Below, in pieces: positions 28,317 through 41,547 of a DNA stretch of 64,000 nucleotides (position 1 is the stretch's first letter; each line of letters begins with the position of its first letter). The translations under genes were made by a program, and so were the position numbers. Below the pieces are notes generated by a model. That model made no database searches. It was not told the DNA's origin and was given only the letters and a program-made list of their open reading frames with translations. The stretch comes from Symsagittifera roscoffensis. Taxonomy: Eukaryota; Xenacoelomorpha; Acoela; Convolutidae. The stretch covers positions 49,025,346 through 49,089,345 of the forward strand of contig NC_087064.1 in NCBI RefSeq assembly GCF_963678635.1. The letters are read 5' to 3'.

Positions 28317-31300
28317 TGAGCTTCGAACCATGTTAGCGACGCATTACACACCGCTTTCAACCAATGCGCCAACACCAGAGGAGTTGAGACTCAAGTCAAA
28401 AGAATATCTTTTACTGAAGCATCTATCGAGATCTGCATATTAAAAAAACAATTATGGCAATTTTAACAACGGACTAGCAACCAAGTTAACAACTGGTACA
28501 AACCAAGGAACGATATGGACGAAGGGACGCACTTGTACAAATTGCAGTTCGACGGACCCTCATGTGTCAGCATGCCCAATCTACAAACAGGGCATGAAAG
28601 CAATAGACTTTAGCCTCGAGGACGAAGATGCGTTAGAGGTCGATCATGAAAATTTCATGAGAAGAATAATTGCGAAATTTGGCCCAAGGTGCTTCTTCTG
28701 TAACTTGGAAAGTCATTTTAAATCGGATTGTCCAGAGTTTAGTGATGCTGTGGCAGACATCAAGCATCCACGGCATGAGGAAGCTTTATCGGGTGTGAAA
28801 GCCAGCAAGGCTCGCCTGTTGAGTGAAAAGGAGGCACGCAGAAAAGAAAAACCGCAAGAGCTGGCTATAAAGAAGATGCAAGCATTAACTGAAGAAATAC
28901 GTGAACCGGAACCGGTAACTGCAGCAGATGACTTCAAGATCGATTATAGAGTAGCCAAGAGGGATACTCTAAATAGAGTCCAGCAGGAGTTGGTGACGAA
29001 GGAGATTGAATAAAAGGTAAAGCTCGAACTAGAGAATGAGAAAATTCAGGAAGAGCTGAACGCCTTCGAGGCATCAGAAGTCGAAGAAACGAAACAAACA
29101 AGTAATTTGAGCATGAAACTAATTGTGATATCAGGGCAGACGTTCGGAATGGTGCCACAAAGAAGCAGAATACAGTCAATAATTTCAGTTTCGGGAGATC
29201 AGGTGATCAGGAACCTAAGTGAACCCTCAGATTTCACTATGATGCATATGCGTAGCCAACTAGATGAGCAGAAGGATGAACCTGGCAGTAGCCTCAAAAT
29301 TCATCGATGGTGTGAAGAATGATGAGCTTCGAACCATGTTAGCGACGCATTACACACCGCTTTCAACCAATGCGCCAACACCAGAAGAGTTGAGACTCAA
29401 GTCAAAAGAATATCTTTTACTGAAGCCTCTATCGAGATCTGCATATTAAAAAAACAATTATGGCAATTTTAACAACGGACTAGCAACCAAGTTAACAACT
29501 GGTACAAACCAAGGGACGATATGGACGAAGGGACGCTCTTGTGCAAATTGCAGTTCGACGGACCCTCATGTGTCAGCATGCCCAATCTATAAACAGGGCA
29601 TGAAAGCAATAGGCTTTAGCCTCGAGGACGAAATTGCGCTAGAGGTCGATCATGAAAATTTCATGAGAGGAATAATTGCGAAATTTGGCCCAAGGTGTTT
29701 CTTCTGTATTTTGGAAGGTAATTTTAAATCGGATTGTGCACAATTTAGTGATGCTGTGGCAGACATCAAGCATCCACGGCATGAGAAAGCTTTATCGGGT
29801 GTGAAAGCCAGCAAGGCTCGCCTGTTGAGTGAAGCGGAGACACGCAGAAAAGAAAAACCACAAGAGCTGGCTATAAAGAAGATGCAAGCAGTAACTGAAG
29901 AAATACGTGAACCGGAACCGGTAACTGCGGCAGATGACTTCAAGATCGATTATAGAGTAGCCAAGAGGGATGCTCTAAATAGAGTCCAGCAGAAGTTGGT
30001 GACGAAGGAGATTGAATAAAAGGTGAAGCTCGAACTAGAGAATGAGAAAATTCAGGAAGAGCTGAACGCCTTCGAGGCATCAGAAGTCGAAGAAACGAAA
30101 CCAACAAGTAATTTGAGCATGAAACTAATTGTGATATCAGGGCAGACGTTCGGAATGGTGCCACAAGGAAGCAGAATACGTCAATAATTTCAGTTTCGGG
30201 AGATCAGGTAATCAGGAACCTAAGTGAACCCTCAGATTTCACAGTGATGCATATGCGTAGCCAACTAGATGAGCAGAAGGATGAACCTGGCAGTAGCCTC
30301 AAAATTCATCGATGGTGTGAAGAATGATGAGCTTCGAACCATGTTAGCGACGCATTACCCACCGCTTTCAACCAATGCGCCAACACCAGAGGAGTTGAGA
30401 CTCAAGTCAAAAGAATATCTTTTACTGAAGCCTCTATCGAGATCTGCATATTAAAAAAACAATTATGGTAATTTTAACAACGGACTAGCAACCAAGTTAA
30501 CAACTGGTACAAACCAAGTGACGATATGGACGAAGGGACGCTCTTGTGCAAATTGCAGTTCGACGGACCCTCATGTGTCAGCATGCCCAATCTATAAACA
30601 GGGCTTGAAAGCAATAGGCTTTAGCCTCGAGGACGAAATTGCGCTAGAGGTCGATCATGAAAATTTCATGAGGATTAATTGCGAAATTTGGCCCAAGGTG
30701 TTTCTTCTGTATTTTGGAAGGTAATTTTGAATCGGATTGTCCACAATTTAGTGATGCTGTGGCAGACATCAAGCATCCACGGCATGAGAAAGCTTTATCG
30801 GGTGTGAAAGCCAGCAAGGCTCGCCTGTTGAGTGAAGCGGAGACACGCAGAAAAGAAAAACCACAAGAGCTGGCTATAAAGAAGATGCAAGCAGTAACTG
30901 AAGAAATACGTGAACCGGAACCGGTAACTGCGGCAGATGACTTCAAGATCGATTATAGAGTAGCCAAGAGGGATGCTCTAAATAGAGTCCAGCAGAAGTT
31001 GGTGACGAAGGAGATTGAATAAAAGGTGAAGCTCGAACTAGAGAATGAGAAAATTCAGGAAGAGCTGAACGCCTTCGAGGCATCAGAAGTCGAAGAAACG
31101 AAACCAACAAGTAATTTGAGCATGAAACTAATTGTGATATCAGGGCAGACGTTCGGAATGGTGCCACAAGGAAGCAGAATACGTCAATAATTTCAGTTTC
31201 GGGAGATCAGGTAATCAGGAACCTAAGTGAACCCTCAGATTTCACAGTGATGCATATGCGTAGCCAACTAGATGAGCAGAAGGATGAACCTGGCAGTAGC

Positions 31301-34300
31301 CTCAAAATTCATCGATGGTGTGAAGAATGATGAGCTTCGAACCATGTTAGCGACGCATTACCCACCGCTTTCAACCAATGCGCCAACACCAGAGGAGTTG
31401 AGACTCAAGTCAAAAGAATATCTTTTACTGAAGCCTCTATCGAGATCTGCATATTAAAAAAACAATTATGGTAATTTTAACAACGGACTAGCAACCAAGT
31501 TAACAACTGGTACAAACCAAGTGACGATATGGACGAAGGGACGCTCTTGTGCAAATTGCAGTTCGACGGACCCTCATGTGTCAGCATGCCCAATCTATAA
31601 ACAGGGCTTGAAAGCAATAGGCTTTAGCCTCGAGGACGAAATTGCGCTAGAGGTCGATCATGAAAATTTCATGAGGATTAATTGCGAAATTTGGCCCAAG
31701 GTGTTTCTTCTGTATTTTGGAAGGTAATTTTGAATCGGATTGTCCACAATTTAGTGATGCTGTGGCAGACATCAAGCATCCACGGCATGAGAAAGCTTTA
31801 TCAGGTGTGAAAGCCAGCAAGGCTCGCCTGTTGAGTGAAGCGGAGACACGCAGAAAAGAAAAGCCACAAGAGCTGGCTATAAAGAAGATGCAAGCAGTAA
31901 CTGAAGAAATACGTGAACCGGAACCGGTAACTGCGGCAGATGGTTTCAAGATCGAATATAGAGTAGCCAAGAGGGATGCTCTAAATAGAGTCCAGCAGGA
32001 GTTGGTGACGAAGGAGATTGAATAAAAGGTGAAGCTCGAACTAGAGAATGAGAAAATTCAGGAAGAGCTGAACGCCTTCGAGGCATCAGAAGTCGAAGAA
32101 ACGAAACCAACAAGTAATTTGAGCACAAAACTAATTGTGACATCAGGGCAGACGTTCGGAATGGTGCCACAAGGAAGCAGAATACGTCAATAATTTCAGT
32201 TTTGGGAGATCAGGTAATCAGGAACCTAAGTGAACCCTCAGATTTCACTATGATGCATATGCGTAGCCAACTAGATGAGCAGAAGGATGAACCTGGCAGT
32301 AGCCTCAAAATTCATTGATGGTGTGAAGAATGATGAGCTTCGAACCATGTTAGCGACGCATTACCCACCGCTTTCAACCAATGCGCCAACACCAGAGGAG
32401 TTGAGACTCAAGTCAAAAGAATATCTTTTACTGAAGCCTCTATCGAGATCTGCATATTAAAAAAACAATTATGGTAATTTTAACAACGGACTAGCAACCA
32501 AGTTAACAACTGGTACAAACCAAGTGACGATATGGACGAAGGGACGCTCTTGTGCAAATTGCAGTTCGACGGACCCTCATGTGTCAGCATGCCCAATCTA
32601 TAAACAGGGCTTGAAAGCAATAGGCTTTAGCCTCGAGGACGAAATTGCGCTAGAGGTCGATCATGAAAATTTCATGAGGATTAATTGCGAAGTTTGGCCC
32701 AAGGTGTTTCTTCTGTATTTTGGAAGGTAATTTTAAATCGGATTGTCCACAATTTAGTGATGCTAGGGCAGACATCAAGCATCCACGGCATGAGAAAGCT
32801 TTATCGGGTGTGAAAGCCAGCAAGGCTCGCCTGTTGAGTGAAGCGGAGACACGCAGAAAAGAAAAACCACAAGAGCTGGCTATAAAGAAGATGCAAGCAG
32901 TAACTGAAGAAATACGTGAACCGGAACCGGTAACTGCGGCAGATGGTTTCAAGATCGATTATAGAGTAGCCAAGAGGGATGCTCTAAATAGAGTCCAGCA
33001 GGAGTTGGTGACGAAGGAGATTGAATAAAAGGTGAAGCTCGAACTAGAGAATGAGAAAATTCAGGAAGAGCTGAACGCCTTCGAGGCATCAGAAGTCGAA
33101 GAAACGAAACCAACAAGTAATTTGAGCACAAAACTAATTGTGACATCAGGGCAGACGTTCGGAATGGTGCCACAAGGAAGCAGAATACAGTCAATAATTT
33201 CAGTTGCGGGAGATCAGGTGATCAGGAACCTAAGTGAACCCTCAGATTTCACTATGATGCATATGCGTAGCCAACTAGATGAGCAGAAGGATGAACCTGG
33301 CAGTAGCCTCAAAATTCATCGATGGTGTGAAGAATGATGAGCTTCGAACCATGTTAGCGACGCATTAAACACCGCTTTCAACCAATGCGCCAACACCAGA
33401 GGAGTTGAGACTCAAGTCAAAAGAATATCTTTTACTGAAGCCTCTATCGAGATCTGCATATTCAAAAAACAATTATGGCAATTTTAACAACGGACTAGCA
33501 ACCAAGTTAACAACTGGTACAAACCAAGGAACGATATGGACGAAGGGACGTTCTTGTGCAAATTGCAGTTCGACGGACCCTCATGTGTCAGCATGCCCAA
33601 CTATAAACAGGGCATGAAAGCAATAGGCTTTAGCCTCGAGGACGAAGATGCGTTAGAGGTCGATCATGAAAATTTCATGAGAGGAATAATTGCGAAATTT
33701 GGCCCAAGGTGTTTCTTCTGTAACTTGGAAGGTCATTTTAAATCGAATTGTCCACAATTTAGTGATGCTGTGGCAGACATCAAGCATCCACAGCATGAGA
33801 AAGCTTTATCGGGTGTGAAAGCCAGCAAGGCTCGCCTGTTGAGTGAAGCAGAGGCACGTAGAAAGGAAAAACCACAAGAGCTGGCTATAAAGAAGATGCA
33901 AGCAGTAACTGAAGAAATACGTGAACCGGAACCGGTAACTGCGGCAGATGACTTCAAGATCGATTATAGAGTAGCCAAGAGGGATGCTCTAAATAGAGTC
34001 CAGCAGGAGTTGGTGACGAAGGAGATTGAATAAAAGGTGAAGCTCGAACTAGAGAATGAGAAAATTCAGGAGGAGCTGAACGCCTTCGAGGTATCAGAAG
34101 TCGAAGAAACGAAACCAACAAGTAATTTGAGCATGAAACTAATTGTGACATCAGGGCAGACGTTCGGAATGGTGCCACAAGGAAGCAGAATACAGTCAAT
34201 AATTTCAGTTGCGGGAGATCAGGTGATCAGGAACCTAAGTAAACCCTCAGATTTCATTATGATGCATATGCGTAGCCAACTAGATGAGCAGAAGGATGAG

Positions 34301-37290
34301 TCTGGCAGTAGCCTCAAAATTCATCGATGGTGTGAAGAATGATGAGCTTCGAACCATGTTAGCGACGCATTACACACCGCTTTCAACCAATGCGCCAACA
34401 CCAGAGGAGTTGAGACTCAAGTCAAAAGAATATCTTTTACTGAAGCCTCTATCGAGATCTGCATATTAAAAAAACAATTATGGCAATTTTAACAACGGAC
34501 TAGCAACCAAGTTAACAACTGGTACAAACCAAGGAACGATATGGACGAAGGGACGCTCTTGTGCAAATTGCAGTTCGACGGACCCTCATGTGTCAGCATG
34601 CCCAACTATAAACAGGGCATGAAAGCAATAGGCGTTAGCCTCGAGGACGAAGATGCGTTAGAGGTCGATCATGAAAATTTCATGAGAGGAATAATTGCGA
34701 AATTTGGCCCAAGTTGTTTCTTCTGTAACTTGGAAGGTCATTTTAAATCGGATTGTCCACAATTTAGTGATGCTGTGGTAGACATCAAGCATCCACGGCA
34801 TGAGAAAGCTTTAGCGGGTGTGAAAGCCAGCAAGGCTCGCCTGTTGAGTGAAGCGGAGGCACGCAGAAAGGAAAAACCACAAGAGCTGGCTATAAAGAAG
34901 ATGCAAGCAGTAACTGAAGAAATACGTGAACCGGAACCGGTAACTGCGGCAGATGACTTCAAGATCGATTATAGAGTAGCCAAGAGGGATGCTCTAAATA
35001 GAGTCCAGCAGGAGTTGGTGACGAAGGAGATTGAATAAAAGGTGAAGCTCGAACTAGAGAATGAGAAAATTCAGGAGGAGCTGAACGCCTTCGAGGTATC
35101 AGAAGTCGAAGAAACGAAACCAACAAATAATTTGAGCATGAAACTAATTGTGATATCAGGGCAGACGTTCGGAATGGTGCCACAAGGAAGCAGAATACAG
35201 TCAATAATTTCAGTTGCGGGAGATCAGGTGATCAGGAACCTAAGTGAACCCTCAGATTTCACTATGATGCATATGCGTAGCCAACTAGATGAGCAGAAGG
35301 ATGAACCTGGCAGTAGCCTCAAAATTCATCTATGGTGTGAAGAATGATGAGCTTCGAACCATGTTAGCGACGCATTACACACCGCTTTCAACCAATGCGC
35401 CAACACCAGAGGAGTTGAGACTCAATTCAAAAGAATATCTTTTACTGAAGCCTCTATCGAGATCTGCATATTAAAAAAACAATTATGGAAATTTTAACAA
35501 CGGACTAGCAACCAAGTTAACAACTGGTACAAACCAAGGAACGATATGGACGAAGGGACGCTCTTGTGCAAATTGCAGTTCGACGGACCCTCATGTGTCA
35601 GCATGCCCAACTATAAACAGGGCATGAAAGCAATAGGCTTTAGCCTCGAGGACGAAGATGCGTTAGAGGTCGATCATGAAAATTTCATGAGAGGAATAAT
35701 TGCGAAATTTGGCTCAAGGTGTTTCTTCTGTAACTTGGAAGGTCATTTTAAATCGGATTGTCCACAATTTAGTGATGCTGTGGCAGACATCAAGCATCCA
35801 CGGCATGAGAAAGCTTTATCGGGTGTGAAAGCCAGCAAGGCTTGCCTGTTGAGTGAAGCGGAGGCACGCAGAAAGGAAAAACCACAAGAGCTGGCTATAA
35901 AGAAGATGCAAGCAGTAACTGAAGAAATACGTGAACCGGAACCGGAACCGGTAACTGCGGCAGATGACTTCAAGATCGATTATAGAGTAGCCAAGAGGGA
36001 TGCTCTAAATAGAGTTCAGCAGGAGTTGGTGACGAAGGAGATTGAATAAAAGGTGAAGCTCGAACTAGAGAATGAGAAAATTCAGGAAGAGCTGAACGCC
36101 TTCGAGGTATCAGAAGTCAAAGAAACGAAACCAACAAGTAATTTGAGCATGAAACTAATTGTGACATCAGGGCAGACGTTCGGAATGGTGCCACAAGGAA
36201 GCAGAATACAGTCAAAAATTTCAGTTGCGGGAGATCAGGTGATCAGGAACCTAAGTGAACCCTCAGATTTCACTATGATGCATATGCGTAGCCAACTAGA
36301 TGAGCAGAAGGATGATTCTGGCAGTAGCCTCAAAATTCATCGATGGTGTGAAGAATGATGAGCTTCGAACCATGTTAGCGACGCATTACACACCGCTTTC
36401 AACCAATGCGCCAACACCAGAGGAGTTGAGACTCAAGTCAAAAGAATATATTTTACTGAAGCCTCTATCGAGATCTGCATATTAAAAAAACAATTATGGT
36501 AATTTTAACAACGGACTAGCAACCAAGTTAACAACTGGTACAAACCAAGGAACGATATGGACGAAGGGACGCTCTTGTGCAAATTGCAGTTCGACGGACC
36601 CTCATGTGTCAGCATGCCCAATCTATAAACAGGGCATGAAAGCAATAGGCTTTAGCCTCGAGGACGAAGATGCGTTAGAGGTCGATCATGAAAATTTCAT
36701 GAGAGGAATAATTGCGCGAAATTTGGCCCAAGGTGTTTCTTCTGTAACTTGGAAGTCATTTTAAATCGGATTGTCCACAATTTAGTGATGCTGTGGCAGA
36801 CATCAAGCATCCACGGCATGAGAAAGCTTTATCGGGTGTGAAAGCCAGCAAGGCTCGCCTGTTGAGTGAAGCGGAGGCACGGAGAAAGGAAAAACCACAA
36901 GAGCTGGCTATAAAGAAGATGCAAGCAGTAACTGAAGAAATACGTGAACCGGAACCGGTAACTGCGGCAGATGACTTCAAGATCGATTATAGAGTAGCCA
37001 AGAGGGATACTCTAAATAGAGTCCAGCAGGAGTTGGTGACGAAGGAGATTGAATAAAAGGAGAAGCTCGAACTAGAGAATGAGAAAATTCAGGAGGAGCT
37101 GAACGCCTTCGAGGTATCAGAAATCGAAGAAACGAAACCAACAAGTAATTTGAGCATGAAACTAATTGTGACATCAGGGCAGACGTTCGGAATGGTGCCA
37201 CAAGGAAGCAGAATACAGTCAATAATTTCAGTTGCGGGAGATTAGGTGATCAGGAACCTAAGTGAACCCTGAGATTTCACTATGATGCAT
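28245..37290 (+). repeat. nine tandem copies of a 1-kb gag segment
   Basis: Units begin CGTAGCCAACTAGATGAGC at 28245, 29251, 30256, 31259, 32262, 33266, 34271, 35276 and 36287; lengths are 1006, 1005, 1003, 1003, 1004, 1005, 1011, 1011 and about 1003. Each covers the capsid C-terminus, both CCHC knuckles, the charged helix and the protease-side linker, equal to copy 1 from about 9313 to 10317. All units share the 5-base deletion near the start and a TAA where copy 1 has CAA (for example 29011). Eight of nine also share a TAA after SAY (TAC in copy 1; TCA in unit 6). The breaks therefore came before the amplification. Units 3-5 form one close subgroup and units 6-8 another. Confidence 0.95.
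28564..29013 (+). pseudogene. knuckle and helix fragment, array unit 1 (representative)
   Basis: One open stretch of 149 codons inside unit 1: MSACPIYKQGMKAIDFSLED, then the second knuckle (CFFCNLESHFKSDC, intact CCHC) and the charged helix, ending at TAA 29011. Equivalent stretches occur in each unit (29570, 30518/30714, 31521/31717, 32524/32720, 33536, 34541, 35546, 36793). Units 3-5 lose the second knuckle to a frameshift (aggattaattg in place of agaggaataattg), and unit 9 also has frameshifts there. Confidence 0.75.
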
Positions 37291-37356
37291 TAGGACACAT
37301 ATGCAGATTATCTGAGGCAGGAAGAGCCACGCACTGAGTCGAGGGCTGTACGAGCG

Positions 37357-38042
37357 TTGTTGACAACGGGTGGCCCTCGAACGAAGAAACTCCACGGGCG
37401 CTACGTGGAAGTCTATGGACCTTATCAAGTGGTGTTGAACGTTGACGGGATAAGTATCTACACTAGGACCTACGTCACAACAGATAGCGACCAACTGGGG
37501 CAGATCTGTTTGGGACAGGAAGAACTTATGGTCCGAAGAATTGGCCATGATGCCATGATGGAGCAAGATAGAGTACACTTAGGATATGAGGCAGATGTGA
37601 CTGCACAACTGCTAGATACCAGTGGGAAGAAAATTGGAGTAACAAGACTACTGAATACAGGAGCAGTGGTAAGTGTGATGCCAATAAAAACATGGGAAAG
37701 AATGGGCTTCACGAGGGACGATCTAATTCCAAAGAACCTCAGATTGGCGGCCGCGATCTTTGGATGAGCTTCCTGGTGGTTGAGAATATAGACGACTCAG
37801 ATCAAGTCATCCTGGGCCACGATTTTGTCAGCATCTTCGATGTGATGATTGATTTGAACAACGCTCTAATAAGGATTAGAAACCCGGACCGGAAGTATGT
37901 TAAGAAACCAATTAATAGAACAATAATTGATGAAAACAAGGTACCAAACTTTTTAGATAGAAAGGTAAGACTACAGCCGGGACAAACTGTAATAGCAATT
38001 TTTAGAATGAGAAATTTAAATTCGTTAAAGGATAGTAATTAG
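37357..38042 (+). pseudogene. protease, copy 2, first duplicate
   Basis: From LTTGGPRTKKLHGRY through the active site, which reads LLNTGAVVSVMP: the catalytic Asp of copy 1 is Asn here (AAT at 37654). About 64 bases present in copy 1 (NRGAIYVAGRTPITVL region) are missing near 37755, shifting the frame. The ILG motif (VILGHDFVSIFDVMID) follows from 37692 in another frame. The protease is doubly dead. Linker to RT: KVRLQPGQTVIAIFRMRN. Confidence 0.75.
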
Positions 38043-38050
38043 GTTACGCT

Positions 38051-38669
38051 TTGCCGATGAAAACCGACTATGAGGAGACGCAAAACTTGAAGAGATATAG
38101 TGTGAAAGACTGCCCGAATCATGCTGATAAGGATAAAACTTTAAAGAGAATTGATGAATTTAAATCTATTAAAAAACTATTTTCAATGAAATCCGAAACG
38201 GATGACGGCATGTCGAGCTGCTCGAACTTTCTGGAAAGACCCTCGTCATATGAACTTGAATCCGACAAACCGGTTTTGGCGGAGATAGAACACTTGAGAG
38301 GGAAAATAGGTGAGGGAGATTTTGAATCATTAAGGGTGGTTTTAAATTGGAATGCGGACGTATTTTCAAAATATAAGGCGGACATCGGTTGCTGCAACTT
38401 CGTCGAACACGAAATAGAATTAGAGGAGGGCGCCATTCCTCATAGGGAAGGCGCAAGGCGAATGACGCCTCATAAAACGGAAGCGTGCCGAGCGGAAATA
38501 GAAATATTGCTCGAATACGACATGATAGAACCCACGAAATCGCCTTGGGCTTGCGAGGTAGTCATGGCCAAGAAGAAGGGGGGCAGCTCAGGTTCTGTTA
38601 CAACTTTCGTTATCTGAACGCAAGGACAATAAAAGATGCGTACCCGACACCGCGAATAGACGAGGCAGG
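38051..38669 (+). pseudogene. RT N-terminal part, first duplicate
   Basis: Starts MPMKTDYEETQNLKRYS and contains the RT entry region VEHEIELEEGAIPHREGARR, EILLEYDMIEPTKSPWACEVV and MAKKKGG. A frame change before QLRFCYNFRYLNARTIKDAY follows. It ends where the duplication junction replaces the rest of RT with a second protease. Confidence 0.75.
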
Positions 38670-38704
38670 TAGAGCCACGCACTGAGTCGAGGGCTGTACG
38701 AGCG

Positions 38705-39390
38705 TTGTTGACAACGGGTGGCCCTCGAACGAAGAAACTCCACGGGCGCTACGTGGAAGTCTATGGACCTTATCAAGTGGTGTTGAACGTTGACGGGATA
38801 AGTATTTACACTAGGACCTACGTCACAACAGATAGCGACCAACTGGGGCAGATCTGTTTGGGACAGGAAGAACTTATGGTCCGAAGAATTGGCCATGATG
38901 CCATGATGGAGCAAGATAGAGTACACTTAGGATATGAGGCAGATGTGACTGCACAACTGCTAGATACCAGTGGGAAGAAAATTGGAGTAACAAGACTACT
39001 GAATACAGGAGCAGTGGTAAGTGTGATGCCAATAAAAACATGGGAAAGAATGGGCTTCACGAGGGACGATCTAATTCCAAAGAACCTCAGATTGGCGGCC
39101 GCGATCTTTGGATGAGCTTCCTGGTGGTTGAGAATATAGACGACTCAGATCAAGTCATCCTGGGCCACGATTTTGTCAGCATCTTCGATGTGATGATTGA
39201 TTTGAACAACGCTCTAATAAGGATTAGAAACCCGGACCGGAAGTATGTTAAGAAACCAATTAATAGAACAATAATTGATGAAAACAAGGTACCAAACTTT
39301 TTAGATAGAAAGGTAAGACTACAGCCGGGACAAACTGTAATAGCAATTTTTAGAATGAGAAATTTAAATTCGTTAAAGGATAGTAATTAG
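38705..39390 (+). pseudogene. protease, copy 2, second duplicate
   Basis: Near-identical repeat of the first duplicate, with the same Asp-to-Asn change (AAT at 39002) and the same 64-base deletion. Both defects therefore came before the duplication. Confidence 0.75.
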
Positions 39391-39398
39391 GTTACGCT

Positions 39399-40838
39399 TT
39401 GCCGATGAAAACCGACTATGAGGAGACGCAAAACTTGAAGAGATATAGTGTGAAAGACTGCCCGAATCATGCTGATAAGGATAAAACTTTAAAGAGAATT
39501 GATGAATTTAAATCTATTAAAAAACTATTTTCAATGAAATCCGAAACGGATGACGGCATGTCGAGCTGCTCGATCTTTCTGGAACCACCCTCGTCATATG
39601 AACTTGAATCCGACAAACCGGTTTTGCCGGAGATAGAACACTTGAGAGGGAAAATAGGTGAGGGAGATTTTGAATCATTAAGGGGGGTTTTAAATCGGAA
39701 TGCGGACGTATTTTCAAAATATAAGGCGGACATCGGTTGCTGCAACTTCGTCGAACACGAAATAGAATTAGAGGAGGGCGCCATTCCTCATATGGAAGGC
39801 GCAAGGCGAATGATGCCTCATAAAACGGAAGCGTGCCGAGCGGAAATAGAAATGTTGCTCGAATACGACATGATAGAACCCACGAAATTGCCTTGGGCTA
39901 GCTAGGTAGTCATGGCCAAGAAGAAGGGGGGGGCAGCTCAGGTTCTGTTACATCTTTCGTTCTCTGAACGCAATGACAATAAAAGATGCGTACCCGACAC
40001 CGCGAATAGACGATAGCCTCTCGAAATTTGATGACCACACTGGACTTGGGTTCTTCGCACCTTCGGCTTGTGCAACGTCACGGCCACTTTTCAAAGACTG
40101 ATGGCTCAGGCTTTGGCCAGAGTGACGAAGAAGTACGGCAACCTTGTGATGTGTTACATGGATGACGTGGTCATAGCAACACCCACCTTGGAAGACCACA
40201 TTGATTGGCTCGATGAGGTCTTTGGCTAGACGAAAAGAGCAGGCTTGAAATGCAAACCATCAAAAAGTGAATTCCTTAGGGATTCAATCAAGTATCTGGG
40301 AAAATCGGGGACAGGCATGGCGTGAGGCCGGACCCGGAAACAGTGGAGGCTGTGTTGACATGGAAGGCTCCCAGAACGGACACACAACTCATGAGCTTCC
40401 TAGGGTTTGCCAATTATTACCGTCAGTTCATAAAAGGATATGCAGACGAGGTGTACCCTATGCAGAAACTGATGCCCAACAAAGGAAAGAAGTTCGAATG
40501 GAACGAAGAAGCTCAAGCTGCCTTCGAGAACATAAAGCGGGAACTGTGCGAAGCGCCAGTGCTAGGCATGCCTACAGATAAGGGCATGTATGTTCTTGAT
40601 ACAGATGCATCAGTAGTGGCCATCTCAGGAAGACTGCATCAGGAGCAGGAATGGAATGGGGGAGCAGTTCTTCGTCCCAATGCATATGACAGAAAAGGCA
40701 GAAAAGTTTGCAGTGGTCACATTCGAGGAGAAGTACCGCGCATACTTAGGGAGCGCTCCCTTTAAGTTACGCGTGGAAAATAGAGAGTTATCCTGGTTGA
40801 AGACGTTCTCGATGGACCAGAGCTATATTGGTCGGTGA
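39399..40838 (+). pseudogene. reverse transcriptase and RNase H, copy 2
   Basis: The N-terminal RT part (39399-39905) repeats 38051-38617. Motif C is CYMDDVVIATPT with YMDD at 40155-40166. Before it, RIDD is followed within a few residues by LRTFGLCNVTATFQRL, so about 40 residues are missing, including motif A with the first catalytic Asp. The thumb (LTWKAPRTDTQLMSFLGFANYYRQFI) and connection follow. The RNase H domain starts with VLDTDASVVAISG and shows AVVTFEEKYRAYLGSAPFKL and LKTFSMDQSYIGR after a frameshift. It is Ty3/gypsy type. Stops lie at 39903, 40227 and 40836. It cannot be active. Confidence 0.85.
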
Positions 40839-41547
40839 ATAGTCAGATTAGACGGGTACCACATGATAATCGAGCACAGGATGCGTGACAAACATCAGAA
40901 TGCTGACAGCCTCAGCAAGAAGATCGAGTTTTATGAAAGACTTGAACAGAAGCCAGCCAATCAGGCAGAAATCAAGGAGGGGTTCTCGTTTCTGATGAAA
41001 CTCGAGGGATTCAGGAATTGACACTTACTCAGACAGGAACTCGAGCACTGGATCTGAATTGTCAGAGCTAGCGATCCTCACGTTGCTAGTGGAGACTCGA
41101 GCAAGAGACCTGGACAGAGAGTTACATCAAGAGCCTGACAGTGATGAGTTTGTTGTTGTTGTCGCAGAAAGAAGTGGCCAGGACTGATCTTCAACCCTTC
41201 AGACAAGAGACAGAGCCATTGGCGAAAAATGGTGCGTGAAGATGGAAGATGACACACATCAGCCAGATGAAACGAATAGTCACTTGAGGGCCATGAAGAC
41301 GTACTTGAAGGCGAGATAAAGACTCTCAGACCTATTAAGAGCACAAAGAAACGACCACATGACTAGTAACTTGAAAAGATGGATCTAAAATGGAACACCA
41401 GACGAAGGTGACCTGGAGGAAGACAGTTACCGTATACTGAGACAGTAGTTTATGCAGAAAGAGGGAAGGTTATATCTGCACAAGGACGGGATCGTGGCTT
41501 GTAAGAGAAGAGAAGAAGATAAAGTCCTGTAAAAATATAACGCGATA
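40839..41547 (+). pseudogene. degraded linker between RNase H and integrase
   Basis: In-frame fragments such as DGYHMIIEHRMRDKHQNAD (about 40855-40910) show that RNase H continued here. The section is then riddled with stops and indels up to the integrase. No intact ORF remains. Confidence 0.6.

Larger units (their letters stand above)
37322..40013 (+). repeat. 1348-bp tandem duplication of protease and RT start
   Basis: Unit 1 is 37322-38669 and unit 2 is 38670-40013. They are nearly identical; differences include 38228 versus 39576 (AACTTT, ATCTTT) and a few Arg/Pro changes. The junction carries GAGGCAGG at 37314-37321 and again at 38662-38669, an 8-base microhomology. In unit 1 RT is cut at RIDE; in unit 2 it continues into RT motifs. 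Confidence 0.9.

Noticed and set aside
28713-37222. Minus-strand ORFs of 74-107 codons repeated through the gag array
   Set aside because: They lie opposite the conserved gag frame and repeat with it; no start context or domain supports them.
28245-37290. CRISPR-like or protein-repeat array
   Set aside because: Units are 1 kb with no spacers, and shared stops and frameshifts exclude a repeat protein; it is a tandem duplication of gag.
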